DNA of 64,000 nt from Rhodocyclaceae bacterium (GCA_028869135.1 JAGWTC010000009.1:1-64000), one strand, 5' to 3'. Shown: positions 39,322 through 49,700, counted from the first letter of the stretch. A program made the numbers and translations. Notes: a model not told the origin generated them from the letters alone.

Positions 39322-39397
39322 GGCCGGTTAGCTCAGTTGGTAGAGCAGCGGATTGAAAATCCGCGTGTCCTTGGTTCGATTCCGAGACCGGCCACCA
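39322..39397 (+). tRNA. tRNA-Phe (GAA)
   Basis: 76 bases with a 7-bp acceptor stem GGCCGGT/ACCGGCC, D arm with AGCTCAGTTGGTAGAGC, anticodon stem GCGGA/TCCGC around the loop TTGAAAA (anticodon GAA), T arm TTGGTTCGATTCCGA and encoded CCA. It stands alone, with its own promoter and terminator. Confidence 0.97.
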
Positions 39398-39405
39398 GAT
39401 ACAAG

Positions 39406-39440
39406 CAAAACGCCAATCCTTCGGGGTTGGCGTTTTGGTT
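39406..39440 (+). terminator. tRNA-Phe terminator
   Basis: CAAAACGCCAA/TTGGCGTTTTG stem, with partial pairing of the inner bases around TTC and T residues after it. Separates the tRNA from the downstream fusion gene. Confidence 0.85.
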
Positions 39441-39464
39441 TCCGGGCCATGATGGGGGAATGCA

Positions 39465-40619
39465 ATGAAGTTGAAGTGCACCGTGATAGGTTCGCGCCAC
39501 TTTGGCGCATCCGTGCTGGCCAATCTGCTTGAAGACGGTCACGAAGTCGTGCGCGTGGTTGCGGCCGCCGCCGACGATCGTCTCGCCGTCGCCGCGCGTG
39601 AAGCCGGTCTGCCGCTATCCATCCTCGAAAGCCCGCGCAAGGTGCCGGGTAGCGATCTGCACGAGGATTGCGATGTCATCATCGCCGCCCATACGCATGC
39701 CTTCGTGACACCGGAAGCGCTGGCGCGCGCGCGGCTCGGCGCCTTCGGCTTCCACCCCTCGCTGTTGCCGCGCCATCGCGGCATTGCCGCGGTCGAATGG
39801 ACGCTGCTCGAAGGCGATCCAATCGCCGGCGGCTCCATCTATCATCTCGACGCCGGCTGGGACGACGGCGCCATTGCCGCGCAGGACTGGTGTTTCGTGG
39901 TCAAGGGCGAGAGCGCGCGCGAGCTGTGGGAGCGCGCCCTGTCGCCGATGGGACTCAAGCTGATCCGGCAGGTCGTGAAGCATGCCGCCGAACACGACGA
40001 GATTCCGGCCTATCCGCAGGATGCGCGCTTCGCCACCAAGGCGCCGATGATCAAGCGCAAGATCTCGCTGGAACCGCAGACCAATCCGCTGACCACTTCG
40101 CTCGTCGTCACCATCGTCGGCCGCGATAGGCCGGGCCTGGTGCGCCACCTTTCCGACTGCACGCATGGCTTCTCGGTCAATTGGGCCGACAGCCGCATGA
40201 ATCACTTCGCCGGGCAGTTCGCCGGCATGGTGCACTTCCAGGTTGCGCCGGAGCACGCCGACGCCTTTATCGAGGCTCTGCACAAGCTCGAGGCTGAAGG
40301 TCTGCAGGTCAAGATCGCCCGCAGCGACGCGCCGCCGGTCGCCGCCGGCAAGCGCATGCTGAAGCTCGAGCTGGTCGGGCCGGATCGTCCTGGCATCGTG
40401 CGCCTGCTGTCCACCAGCCTGGCCGAGCGCGGCGTCAGCATCGAGGATCTGCATACCGAGATCGTGAACAAGGCCGAGGCCGAGCACCATGTGTTCAAGG
40501 TGCGCGCCCTGCTGGTGGCGCCGGAAACCCTGGCCGACGACGCTTTGCGCGGCGTGCTTGAGGGGCTGGCCAGCGAACTCATGCTCGACGTCGCGCTCGA
40601 CCAGCACAACGGCGCCTGA
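39465..40619 (+). CDS. Formyltransferase-like domain fused to two ACT domains
   Basis: A 384-residue protein I can describe but not name. Residues 1-195 form a formyltransferase (Fmt/GART type) domain: FHPSLLPRHRG with His97, and GWDDGAI with Asp133 at the catalytic Asp. The catalytic Asn that normally sits two residues before the His is Gly95. Residues 210-285 and 298-375 are two ACT domains (VGRDRPGLVRHLSD and VGPDRPGIVRLLST), similar to the paired ACT domains of GcvR. PurU has the opposite order, a single ACT first. Could be a regulatory or altered one-carbon enzyme; activity is unknown. Confidence 0.82.
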   Translation: MKLKCTVIGSRHFGASVLANLLEDGHEVVRVVAAAADDRLAVAAREAGLPLSILESPRKVPGSDLHEDCDVIIAAHTHAFVTPEALARARLGAFGFHPSLLPRHRGIAAVEWTLLEGDPIAGGSIYHLDAGWDDGAIAAQDWCFVVKGESARELWERALSPMGLKLIRQVVKHAAEHDEIPAYPQDARFATKAPMIKRKISLEPQTNPLTTSLVVTIVGRDRPGLVRHLSDCTHGFSVNWADSRMNHFAGQFAGMVHFQVAPEHADAFIEALHKLEAEGLQVKIARSDAPPVAAGKRMLKLELVGPDRPGIVRLLSTSLAERGVSIEDLHTEIVNKAEAEHHVFKVRALLVAPETLADDALRGVLEGLASELMLDVALDQHNGA

Positions 40620-40655
40620 ACGGCAGAAAGGCGGCGTCGGCCGGCATGATGCGAC

Positions 40656-40684
40656 TTGACGCATCGGCTTGCGCCGCCTAACAT
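40656..40684 (+). promoter_or_regulatory. ispB promoter
   Basis: -35 TTGACG (40656-40661), a 17-base spacer and -10 TAACAT (40679-40684), a good sigma-70 match in the gap after the fusion gene. It implies that translation of ispB begins downstream, at the GTG at 40722. Confidence 0.65.
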
Positions 40685-40721
40685 TTCGCACTTTCCGCAA
40701 ATTCCCGGCCTGGATTCCTCC

Positions 40722-41690
40722 GTGCAACTCGATGCTCTTTACGCCCTGATCGCCAAGGACATGCAGGCGGTTGACGCCGTGATTCGCGAGCGTCTCCATT
40801 CAGATGTCGTACTGGTGCGCCAGGTCGCCGAGTACATCGTCCAGAGCGGCGGCAAGCGCATGCGTCCGGCGCTGGTGCTGCTGGTGGCCGGCGCTTTCGG
40901 CTACCAGGGCCGGAATCATCACGAACTGGCGGCCGTCGTCGAGTTCATCCATACCGCAACCCTGCTGCACGACGACGTGGTCGACGAGTCGGCCCTGCGC
41001 CGCGGCCGCGATACAGCCAACGCCCTGTTCGGCAATGCCGCCAGCGTGCTGGTCGGCGATTTCCTCTATTCGCGCGCCTTCCAGATGATGGTCAACGTCG
41101 GCGACATGCGCGTGATGGAAGTGCTGTCCGACGCCACCAACGTCATCGCCGAGGGCGAAGTCCTGCAGTTGATGAACGTGCACGACGCCGACGTCGAAAT
41201 CGAAGGCTATCTGCGCGTGATCCGCTACAAGACCGCCAAGCTGTTCGAGGCGGCGGCGCGTCTGGGCGCCATCCTGGGCGGCGCGGATGCCGAGACCGAA
41301 GCCGCCATGGCCGCCTATGGCATGCATCTGGGCACTGCCTTCCAGCTCGTTGACGACGTGCTCGACTATTCCGGCGATCAGGACGAGATCGGCAAGAGCC
41401 TGGGCGACGATCTGGCCGAAGGCAAGCCGACGCTGCCGCTGATCCATGTCATGCAGCACGGCAATGCCGCGCAGGCCGCCTGCGTGCGCCGCGCCATTGA
41501 AACCGGCGGTCGCGACGAATTCCCGGCGGTACTGGCCGCCGTGCATGCCACCGGCGCGCTGGAAGAGGCGCGTCGCTACGCGGAAGCGGAGGCGGCGATA
41601 GCCAAAAATGCTTTAGCGTGTTTGCAGACTTCTCAATACAAGGAATCTCTGCTAGAATTGTCATCCTTTGCAGTTGCACGACGGCACTAA
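40722..41690 (+). CDS. ispB: Octaprenyl diphosphate synthase
   Basis: Long-chain trans-prenyl synthase making the ubiquinone side chain. It has both aspartate-rich motifs, DDVVD (84-88) and DDVLD (about 215-219). Starting at GTG 40722 gives 322 residues, the E. coli IspB length. A TTG at 40656 would give a 344-residue product but lies inside the promoter -35 box. No strong ribosome site is visible at either start, so the start stays uncertain. Supplies the substrate for UbiA, encoded at 22421. Confidence 0.9.
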   Translation: MQLDALYALIAKDMQAVDAVIRERLHSDVVLVRQVAEYIVQSGGKRMRPALVLLVAGAFGYQGRNHHELAAVVEFIHTATLLHDDVVDESALRRGRDTANALFGNAASVLVGDFLYSRAFQMMVNVGDMRVMEVLSDATNVIAEGEVLQLMNVHDADVEIEGYLRVIRYKTAKLFEAAARLGAILGGADAETEAAMAAYGMHLGTAFQLVDDVLDYSGDQDEIGKSLGDDLAEGKPTLPLIHVMQHGNAAQAACVRRAIETGGRDEFPAVLAAVHATGALEEARRYAEAEAAIAKNALACLQTSQYKESLLELSSFAVARRH

Positions 41691-41768
41691 GCAGCAAGCC
41701 GTGTGCAGGGTTTCCGAGAGCTACCCCGACGCTCTCTACATGATCGAGAATCAAGGAAATCGGCAAAT

Positions 41769-41845
41769 CGGGGCGTAGCTCAGCCTGGTAGAGTACTGCG
41801 TTCGGGACGCAGGAGTCGGATGTTCGAATCATCTCGCCCCGACCA
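41769..41845 (+). tRNA. tRNA-Pro (CGG)
   Basis: 77 bases with acceptor stem CGGGGCG/CGCCCCG, D arm GTAGCTCAGCCTGGTAGAGTA, anticodon stem CTGCG/CGCAG around the loop TTCGGGA (anticodon CGG), T arm with TTCGAATC and encoded CCA. It follows ispB by 78 bases. Confidence 0.96.
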
Positions 41846-41849
41846 ATTC

Positions 41850-41886
41850 AAAGCCCACGTAACCGTCCGGTTGCGTGGGCTTTTCA
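41850..41886 (+). terminator. tRNA-Pro terminator
   Basis: AGCCCACG...CGTGGGCT stem with an inner AACC/GGTT pairing around GTCC, then TTTT. It ends the tRNA transcript. Confidence 0.85.
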
Positions 41887-41975
41887 CTTTCCGGCCCGGT
41901 TTTCGGGCGGCGTCAAAGGCAGATTCGGGCGAGATATGCAGCGCGGTGCGCGCCAGCGAATCGGCGGCGCTCGCA

Positions 41976-42008
41976 AAAGAAAAAGGCCCGTCAAGGGCCT
42001 TTTTCTTT
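41976..42008. terminator. Terminator after the tungstate transporter operon
   Basis: AAAGAAAAAGGCCC/GGGCCTTTTTCTTT, a 14-bp stem with A/T-rich ends and a GTCAA loop. It is 47 bases beyond the tupA stop on the minus strand and can act in both directions. Confidence 0.85.
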
Positions 42009-42054
42009 GCTGCCTGCCTCGTGCGACATATGCCGCACGAGGGCCGGGCGAGAT

Positions 42055-42870
42055 TTACTTGTGCGCGTTCGGGAAGAACAGCTGGTCGTCGCCGATCTTG
42101 TAGGCGGCGATGGCGCGCTGGCCGGCGGGCGAGATCACCCAGTCGACGAACTTCTGGCCGGCTTCCTTCTTCACATGCGGATGCTTGGCCGGATTGACCA
42201 GCATGACGCCGTACTGATTGAACAGGCGCTTGTCGCCTTCGACGACGATGGCCAGGTTCTGGCGGTTCTTGAACGACAGCCAGGTGCCGCGGTCGGCCAG
42301 AATGTAGGCGTTCATGGCGGCGGCGCTGTTCAGTGCCGGGCCCATGCCCGAGCCGGTGTCCTTGTACCAGGGGCCCTTGACCTTGTCGAGGTCGATGCCG
42401 GCCAGCTTCCACAGGCGCAGCTCGGCGGCGTGCGTGCCGCTGCGGTCGCCGCGAGAAACGAAAGCCGACTTGCTTTCCTCGATCTTCTTGAGCGCGGCGG
42501 TAATGTCCTTGCCGCCGGCGACCTTGGCCGGGTCTTCCTTCGGGCCGATCAGGATAAAGTCGTTGTACATGACCTCATAGCGCTTGACACCGTAGCCTTC
42601 GGCGAGAAATTTTTCCTCGGCAGCCTGGTCGTGCACAAACACTACGTCGGCATCGCCGCGGCGCGCCATGTCGAGCGCCTGGCCGGTGCCGAGAGCGACG
42701 ACGCGCACTTCGATGCCGGTCTCCTTCTTGAAGATGGGCAGCAGGAAGCCGAACAGGCCGGACTGCTCGGTCGAGGTGGTCGAGGCCACGGTGATGAAGT
42801 TATCGGCGGCCTGTGCAGGCAGGACGCTGGCGAGCAGGGCAACACACAAGAGACGACGGATCAGGTTCAC
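42055..42870 (-). CDS. tupA: Tungstate ABC transporter, periplasmic binding protein
   Basis: A 271-residue exported protein with a signal peptide (NLIRRLLCVALLASVLPAQA) and the TupA motif TTSTEQSGLFGFLLP just after the mature N-terminus; the TTST pattern is the known oxyanion site of TupA/WtpA relatives, and the later SRGDRSGTH segment is also typical. Starts at GTG 42870 with AAGGAGG upstream, overlapping the ATPase stop. TupA proteins bind tungstate with very high affinity; selectivity over molybdate cannot be seen from sequence. Confidence 0.88.
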   Translation of the reverse strand: MNLIRRLLCVALLASVLPAQAADNFITVASTTSTEQSGLFGFLLPIFKKETGIEVRVVALGTGQALDMARRGDADVVFVHDQAAEEKFLAEGYGVKRYEVMYNDFILIGPKEDPAKVAGGKDITAALKKIEESKSAFVSRGDRSGTHAAELRLWKLAGIDLDKVKGPWYKDTGSGMGPALNSAAAMNAYILADRGTWLSFKNRQNLAIVVEGDKRLFNQYGVMLVNPAKHPHVKKEAGQKFVDWVISPAGQRAIAAYKIGDDQLFFPNAHK

Positions 42871-43586
42871 GGTAGCTCCTCCTTGAGAAAATCGGCCGCC
42901 GCCTGTGATTGCGGCTGCCGGAAAAAATCGTGCGCCGGCGTGCACTCCTGAATGCGCCCGGCGGCGAGAAAAACAATGTCCCGGGCCAGGCGGCGCGCCT
43001 GCCCCAGATGATGCGTCACCATGACGATGGTGATACCGGCGGCATGCAGCGCGGCGATGCCGGATTCGATAGCGCGAGCCGCGCCCGGGTCCAGGCTGGC
43101 TGTCGGTTCGTCGAGGAACAGAATCCGGGGCTGCAGGGCGGCAGCGCGCGCTAAAGCGACGCGTTGCTGTTCGCCGCCGGAAAGCACGCGCGCCGGGCGG
43201 TCCGCAAGATGCTGGAGACCGACGCTCTCAAGCGCGGCTAACGCCCGCCGCTTGGCTTCGGGGATGGGGATGCCTTGCACATGCAGGCCATACGCGACAT
43301 TGCTCAAGACCGAGCGACGCAGCATGACGGGGCGCTGGAACAGCATGGCTTGCGAAAGCGGGCGCTCTTCCAGGCTGCCCCACTCCACGCGGCCGCTGCC
43401 GGGTGCGAGCAAGCCGTGCATGATGCGCATCAGCACGCTTTTGCCGGCGCCGTTGGGGCCCAGAATGACGGTGCAACTGCCTTCGGCAATGGTCAGGTTG
43501 ATATCCTGAAGTATGGTCGTTCCGCTCGGTGCGAAGCCGATGCCGCTCAGTTGCAGGGGAAACATTGCCGTCTTCATGGCGGTCAT
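42867..43586 (-). CDS. tupC: Tungstate ABC transporter, ATPase
   Basis: A 239-residue ATPase with Walker A GPNGAGKSV, signature LSGGEQQR, Walker B ILFLDEPTASLD and an H-loop His in VTHHLGQA. Start ATG at 43586 overlaps the permease stop (ATGA); its own stop overlaps the binding-protein start (GTGA), so the three genes are coupled in the order permease-ATPase-binding protein. Assignment to tungstate follows from the neighbours. Confidence 0.86.
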   Translation of the reverse strand: MTAMKTAMFPLQLSGIGFAPSGTTILQDINLTIAEGSCTVILGPNGAGKSVLMRIMHGLLAPGSGRVEWGSLEERPLSQAMLFQRPVMLRRSVLSNVAYGLHVQGIPIPEAKRRALAALESVGLQHLADRPARVLSGGEQQRVALARAAALQPRILFLDEPTASLDPGAARAIESGIAALHAAGITIVMVTHHLGQARRLARDIVFLAAGRIQECTPAHDFFRQPQSQAAADFLKEELP

Positions 43587-44287
43587 TGGGCCGACCTCGC
43601 TGCCCAACTGCGAATGGCTTGCGCGAGCGCATTCAGCAACAGCACCAGGGCGACCAGAATGATGCCCAGCCCCATGGCCAGCGGTAGATCGCCCTTGCTG
43701 GTTTCCAGCGCAATGGCCGTGGTCATGACGCGTGTCACGCCGTCGATATTGCCGCCGACGATCATGACGGCGCCGACTTCGGAAATGGCGCGGCCAAAGC
43801 CGGCCAGAAGCACGGTAGACAGCGACCAGCGCGTATCCCAGAGCAGCGTCAGCGCCGCCTGACGCGGTGAGACGCCGAGCGAATGAAGCTGGTCGGCATA
43901 CTCGAACCAGGCGTCTTCAACGATCTGGCGGGTCAATGCAGCCAGCAGAGGCGCGACCAGCACCGCCTGGGCAAGGCTCATGGCGCTCGGCGTGAAGAGC
44001 AGGCCGAGCTCTCCGAGTGGACCCGCGCGCGAAAGCGAAAGATACACAATCAGGCCGACCACGACGGCTGGCAGGCCCATGAAGCCATTGACCAGTACCG
44101 TCAGGGTGCGGCGGCCCGGAAACTGGGCAACCGCCAGCAAGGCGCCCAGCGGCAGGGCAAACAGCGCGGCCAGGAGTACGGCCAGACAACTGACGCGCAG
44201 GCTCAGGCTGACGATGCCATAAAGATGCGCGTCGGCGTGGAGCAGCAGGGCAAGGGCAGCGTCAAGGCTGGCGGTGAAAGTATCCAA
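43583..44287 (-). CDS. tupB: Tungstate ABC transporter, permease
   Basis: A 234-residue inner-membrane permease with five or six hydrophobic segments and the EAA-loop-like segment YADQLHSLGVSPRQAALTLLWDTRW (about 133-157) that contacts the ATPase. The start appears to be TTG at 44287; no ATG precedes the first helix and the ribosome site is weak. First gene of the tup operon, behind a candidate promoter whose -35 is covered by a palindrome. Confidence 0.85.
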   Translation of the reverse strand: MDTFTASLDAALALLLHADAHLYGIVSLSLRVSCLAVLLAALFALPLGALLAVAQFPGRRTLTVLVNGFMGLPAVVVGLIVYLSLSRAGPLGELGLLFTPSAMSLAQAVLVAPLLAALTRQIVEDAWFEYADQLHSLGVSPRQAALTLLWDTRWSLSTVLLAGFGRAISEVGAVMIVGGNIDGVTRVMTTAIALETSKGDLPLAMGLGIILVALVLLLNALAQAIRSWAARSAQ

Positions 44288-44347
44288 AGAGAGTGGCTGC
44301 TATCCGGCCTCAGCCCATATATGCAGTGAATTTCCAGTCAGGCCGCG

Positions 44348-44375
44348 ACTATAGCCGCGTCGCTGCATGGTCGAA
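44348..44375 (-). promoter_or_regulatory. Candidate tup promoter
   Basis: On the minus strand: -35 TTCGAC (44370-44375), a 16-base spacer and -10 TATAGT (44348-44353). Start would be near 44341, 54 bases before the tupB TTG. It is moderate in quality. Confidence 0.45.
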
Positions 44376-44386
44376 ATATGATATTT
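44374..44386. promoter_or_regulatory. Palindrome overlapping the tup -35 box
   Basis: AAATAT-G-ATATTT, a perfect 6-1-6 palindrome covering the -35 end of the candidate tup promoter, a good position for a repressor. A/T-rich operators of this sort are bound by ModE/TunR-type oxyanion regulators, but the sequence is not a clear ModE box. Confidence 0.35.
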
Positions 44387-44718
44387 GGTGCATATGTTGA
44401 GGGGCCGGGCTTGTTACCGCATCCTCCGTCGGTGCCCGCAGCGGAAATGCCGTCATATGCCGTACAGAGCCTCCGTTTGATTTCTGTTGTTTATCAAGCG
44501 ATACAGCATGCTTACCAAAAACGGGCCGGGCCGTCCTCATGCAATGGCTTCCGGGTTGCTTTAATGAATCAGGGAGGTGGTCGTTCAAGACTGTGCTGTC
44601 GGGATTTACGGTGATTCGGACGGTTTTGCAACAGAGTGAACTTTTGGGAGAGCTTTGACTGATTTTGCGAAACCTCGCGCAAACCCGCACCACGACAGAG
44701 TTCGGCCGTTCTGCAAAA
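44387..44718. other. Intergenic region with no recognisable gene
   Basis: About 330 bases between the tup operator and the formate dehydrogenase promoter. Short open frames on both strands have no ribosome sites, no family motifs and no good codon pattern. I see no tRNA-like fold. It probably holds activator sites for one or both divergent operons. Confidence 0.5.
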
Positions 44719-44746
44719 TTGACAGTTGAACTAAACTTCATATACC
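44719..44746 (+). promoter_or_regulatory. Formate dehydrogenase promoter
   Basis: -35 TTGACA (44719-44724), a 16-base spacer and -10 TATACC (44741-44746). Initiation near 44753 would leave an mRNA leader of about 220 bases before the first formate dehydrogenase gene. Confidence 0.65.
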
Positions 44747-44973
44747 ATGACGAAGTTTGGCAGGACATTTCATATGGCGTCGGATGCCGCATTTTCAGCC
44801 GCTTCCGGTGTTGCCGAAACCCTGTTTCAGTCTGGTTTCAGATGGTTTTTACGGTCCGCGCGGCAGCGTGAAGAGTTGTCCGGAAGTTGTCCTTTGGACG
44901 GCAGAACGAGCTGGCGGGGCCGCCGATGTTGTACGAATAACAAAACACTCCTAACGAATCGAGGTTATTTGCG

Positions 44974-46674
<1,701 letters not shown>

Positions 46675-46687
46675 GAGGTTCAGAGCG

Positions 46688-49510
46688 ATGAATGCAATCA
46701 ACGAACAAATGACCCCGGCGCAAGTTGAGTTCACCCTCAACGGCAAGAAAATCACCGCCCGTGCCGACGAAACCATCATCCAGGCCGCCAAGAAGGAGGG
46801 GATCGAGATCCCCCACCTGTGCTACATGGAAGGCATGCGTCCGGACGGCAACTGCCGCGCCTGCGTCGTCGAAATCAAGGGCGAACGCGTGCTGGCTCCG
46901 TCCTGCTGCCGCTTCCCGACCGCCAACATGGAAGTCACCACCGATTCCGAGCGCGCCGTGCATTCGCAGAAGATGGTGCTGGAGCTGCTGAAGTCGGACG
47001 TGCCAGAAGAGCAGTACGTTCTGGATAACGAGCTGACCTACTGGTTCAACAAGATGGAAGTGGGCGCACCGCGCTTCGACCGTCGCGAAGAGCCGGCACC
47101 CGACGTTTCCCACCCGGCCATGGCCGTCAATCTGGATGCCTGCATCCAGTGCAACCGCTGCGTCCGCGCCTGCCGCGAAGAGCAGGTCAATGACGTGATC
47201 GGCTACGCCTTCCGCGGCTCGCACTCCAAGATCGTGTTCGACCTGGACGACCCCATGGGCGAATCCACCTGCGTCGCTTGCGGCGAGTGCGTGCAAGCCT
47301 GCCCGACCGGCGCCCTGGCCCCGGCCCGCGGCGTTGCCATGCAAGTGCCCGACAAGAAGGTTGACTCCGTCTGCCCGTACTGCGGCGTCGGTTGCCAATT
47401 GACCTACAACGTCAAGGACAACAAGATCCTTTACGTCGAGGGCCGTGACGGTCCCGCCAACGAGTCCCGCCTGTGCGTGAAGGGCCGCTTCGGTTTCGAC
47501 TATGTGCATCATGCCCATCGTCTGACCAAGCCGCTGATTCGCCGCGCCGACGCGCCCAAGGTCGCCAATTTCGAGATCGATCCTTCCAAGTACCTGGAAG
47601 TCTTCCGCGAAGCCACCTGGGAAGAAGCGCTGGAAGTCGCCATCAACGGTTTGAAGACCATCCGCGATCGCGACGGCAAGTACGCGCTGGCGGGCTTCGG
47701 CTCGGCCAAGGGTTCGAACGAAGAAGCCTACCTGTTCCAGAAACTGGTCCGCACCGGCTTCGGCAGCAACAACATCGACCACTGCACCCGTCTGTGCCAC
47801 GCCTCCAGCGTGATCGCGCTGCTGGAAGGCATCGGTTCCGGCGCCGTGTCGAACCCGATGAAGGATGTGACCGAGTCCGAAGTCATCATGATCATCGGCT
47901 CCAACCCGACCGTGAACCACCCGGTCGGCGCGACCTGGATGAAGAACGCCGCCAAGGCCGGCACCAAGATCATCCTGGCCGACCCGCGTCGCACCGATCT
48001 GGCCCGCCACGCTGCCTACAACCTGAACTTCAAGCCGGGCACCGACGTCGCCATGCTGAATGCGATGATGTACACCATCGTCGAAGAAGGTCTGGCCAAC
48101 CAGGACTTCATCAACTCGCGCACCAGCGGCTACGAAGCCCTGAAGGAAAATCTCAAGGGCTACAGCCCCGAGGTGATGGCCGATGTCTGTGGCATTCCGG
48201 CCGAGACCCTGCGCGCCGTCGCCCGCGACTTCGCCAACTCCAAGGCTTCGATGATCCTGTGGGGCATGGGCGTGTCGCAACACGTGCACGGCACCGACAA
48301 CTCGCGCTGCCTGATCGCGCTGACCATGCTGACCGGCCAGATCGGCCGCCCCGGCACCGGTCTGCACCCGCTGCGCGGCCAGAACAACGTGCAAGGCGCT
48401 TCCGACGCTGGCCTGATCCCGATGGTGTATCCGGATTACCAGCGCGTCGACAATCCCGAAATCCAGGCCTTCTTCGAAAAGCTCTGGGGCACCAAGCTCG
48501 ACAGCAAGGTCGGCCTGACTGTCGTGGAAATCGTCGAAGCCATGTACAAGAAGGAAATCAAGGGCCTCTACATCATGGGTGAAAACCCCGCGATGTCCGA
48601 CCCGGACGCCAACCACGCCCGCGAAGCCATGGCCAAGCTGGAGTGCCTCGTCGTTCAGGACATCTTCCTGACCGAAACGGCCTATCTTGCCGACGTGGTG
48701 CTGCCGACCTCGGCCTTCCCGGAAAAGACCGGCACCTTCTCGAACTCCGACCGCATGGTGCAGATGGGCCGTCAGGCCCTCAACCCGCCGGGCGAAGCGC
48801 GTCAGGACCTGTGGATCATTCAGGACATCGCCAACGGTCTCGGCTGCGGCTGGAACTACAAGCATGTCAGCGACGTCTTCAACGAGATGCGCAAGGCCAT
48901 GCCGTCCATCGCCGGCATGACCTGGGAGCGTCTGGAGCGCGAACACGTCATCACCTATCCGTGCGAAGCGGAAGGCGATCCCGGCACCCCGGTTATCTTC
49001 ACCGAAGACTTCCCGACCGCGACCGGCCGCGCCAAGCTGGTGCCGGCCGACATCATCCCGCCGGATGAGCGTCCGGACGACGAGTTCCCGTTTGTGCTGA
49101 TCACCGGCCGTCAGTTGGAGCACTGGCACACCGGCTCGATGACCCGTCGCGCCTCCGTGCTTGACGCCATCGAACCGACCTGTACCGTGCTGATCCACCC
49201 GCTGGATCTGGAGAAGCTGGGTTCGAAGGCTGGCGAAGTCATCACCGTCGAGTCGCGTCGCGGCAAGATCGGCGTCTATGCCCGTGCCGATGCCGGCACG
49301 CCGCGCGGCTCGATCTTCATCCCCTTCGCCTACTACGAAGCGGCCGCCAACAAGCTGACCAACGCTGCACTTGACCCGTTCGCCAAGATTCCGGAGTTCA
49401 AGTACTGCGCGGTACGCATCGCCAAGGGCGGCCAGTTGGAGCCGTTGTCGACCTACGGCGGCGGTCAGGCGCTGGCTGAACTTGAGCGCTCGATGGCGCA
49501 AGTGAGCTGA
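46688..49510 (+). CDS. Formate dehydrogenase alpha subunit (molybdenum/tungsten bis-MGD)
   Basis: Catalytic subunit, 940 residues. N-terminal NuoG-like part: [2Fe-2S] cysteines 45, 56, 59 and 73/74; two [4Fe-4S] motifs, C152QC..C162 and C195..C205. Then the oxidoreductase domain with Cys229, Cys232, Cys236 and Cys263 for another [4Fe-4S], and the metal-ligand pair Cys370-His371 (TRLCHASS), equal to Sec140-His141 of E. coli FdhF. C-terminal molybdopterin-binding domain ends the chain. No fdsC or fdsD follows. No cysteine-to-selenocysteine change (no in-frame TGA). Confidence 0.93.
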   Translation: MNAINEQMTPAQVEFTLNGKKITARADETIIQAAKKEGIEIPHLCYMEGMRPDGNCRACVVEIKGERVLAPSCCRFPTANMEVTTDSERAVHSQKMVLELLKSDVPEEQYVLDNELTYWFNKMEVGAPRFDRREEPAPDVSHPAMAVNLDACIQCNRCVRACREEQVNDVIGYAFRGSHSKIVFDLDDPMGESTCVACGECVQACPTGALAPARGVAMQVPDKKVDSVCPYCGVGCQLTYNVKDNKILYVEGRDGPANESRLCVKGRFGFDYVHHAHRLTKPLIRRADAPKVANFEIDPSKYLEVFREATWEEALEVAINGLKTIRDRDGKYALAGFGSAKGSNEEAYLFQKLVRTGFGSNNIDHCTRLCHASSVIALLEGIGSGAVSNPMKDVTESEVIMIIGSNPTVNHPVGATWMKNAAKAGTKIILADPRRTDLARHAAYNLNFKPGTDVAMLNAMMYTIVEEGLANQDFINSRTSGYEALKENLKGYSPEVMADVCGIPAETLRAVARDFANSKASMILWGMGVSQHVHGTDNSRCLIALTMLTGQIGRPGTGLHPLRGQNNVQGASDAGLIPMVYPDYQRVDNPEIQAFFEKLWGTKLDSKVGLTVVEIVEAMYKKEIKGLYIMGENPAMSDPDANHAREAMAKLECLVVQDIFLTETAYLADVVLPTSAFPEKTGTFSNSDRMVQMGRQALNPPGEARQDLWIIQDIANGLGCGWNYKHVSDVFNEMRKAMPSIAGMTWERLEREHVITYPCEAEGDPGTPVIFTEDFPTATGRAKLVPADIIPPDERPDDEFPFVLITGRQLEHWHTGSMTRRASVLDAIEPTCTVLIHPLDLEKLGSKAGEVITVESRRGKIGVYARADAGTPRGSIFIPFAYYEAAANKLTNAALDPFAKIPEFKYCAVRIAKGGQLEPLSTYGGGQALAELERSMAQVS

Positions 49511-49534
49511 ATGCGCGAAACGCGCTGAAGCCGT

Positions 49535-49566
49535 GAAAAAGGCCTTGCGAATGCAAGGCCTTTTTC
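49535..49566 (+). terminator. Formate dehydrogenase operon terminator
   Basis: AAAAAGGCCTTGC/GCAAGGCCTTTTT, a perfect 13-bp stem with a four-base loop, 25 bases after the alpha-subunit stop. Confidence 0.92.
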
Positions 49567-49700
49567 ATTTGCAGCGGCTCGCGCCGCCAAGGCTGTCTTT
49601 GGCACGCCGGGCGCGATGCCCATTCGCCGGAGGCGCGGACCCGCGCGCGTCCATTTCGGCGTGGCCGTGACGGCTGGCAGCGTGTACTATGCCAACACTT

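Noticed and set aside
39322-39397. Integration site at tRNA-Phe
   Set aside because: No integrase, no direct repeat of the tRNA 3' end and no shift in composition downstream.
44349-44792. 147-codon minus-strand frame upstream of tupB
   Set aside because: No ribosome site or motif; it covers the tup promoter and the formate dehydrogenase promoter.
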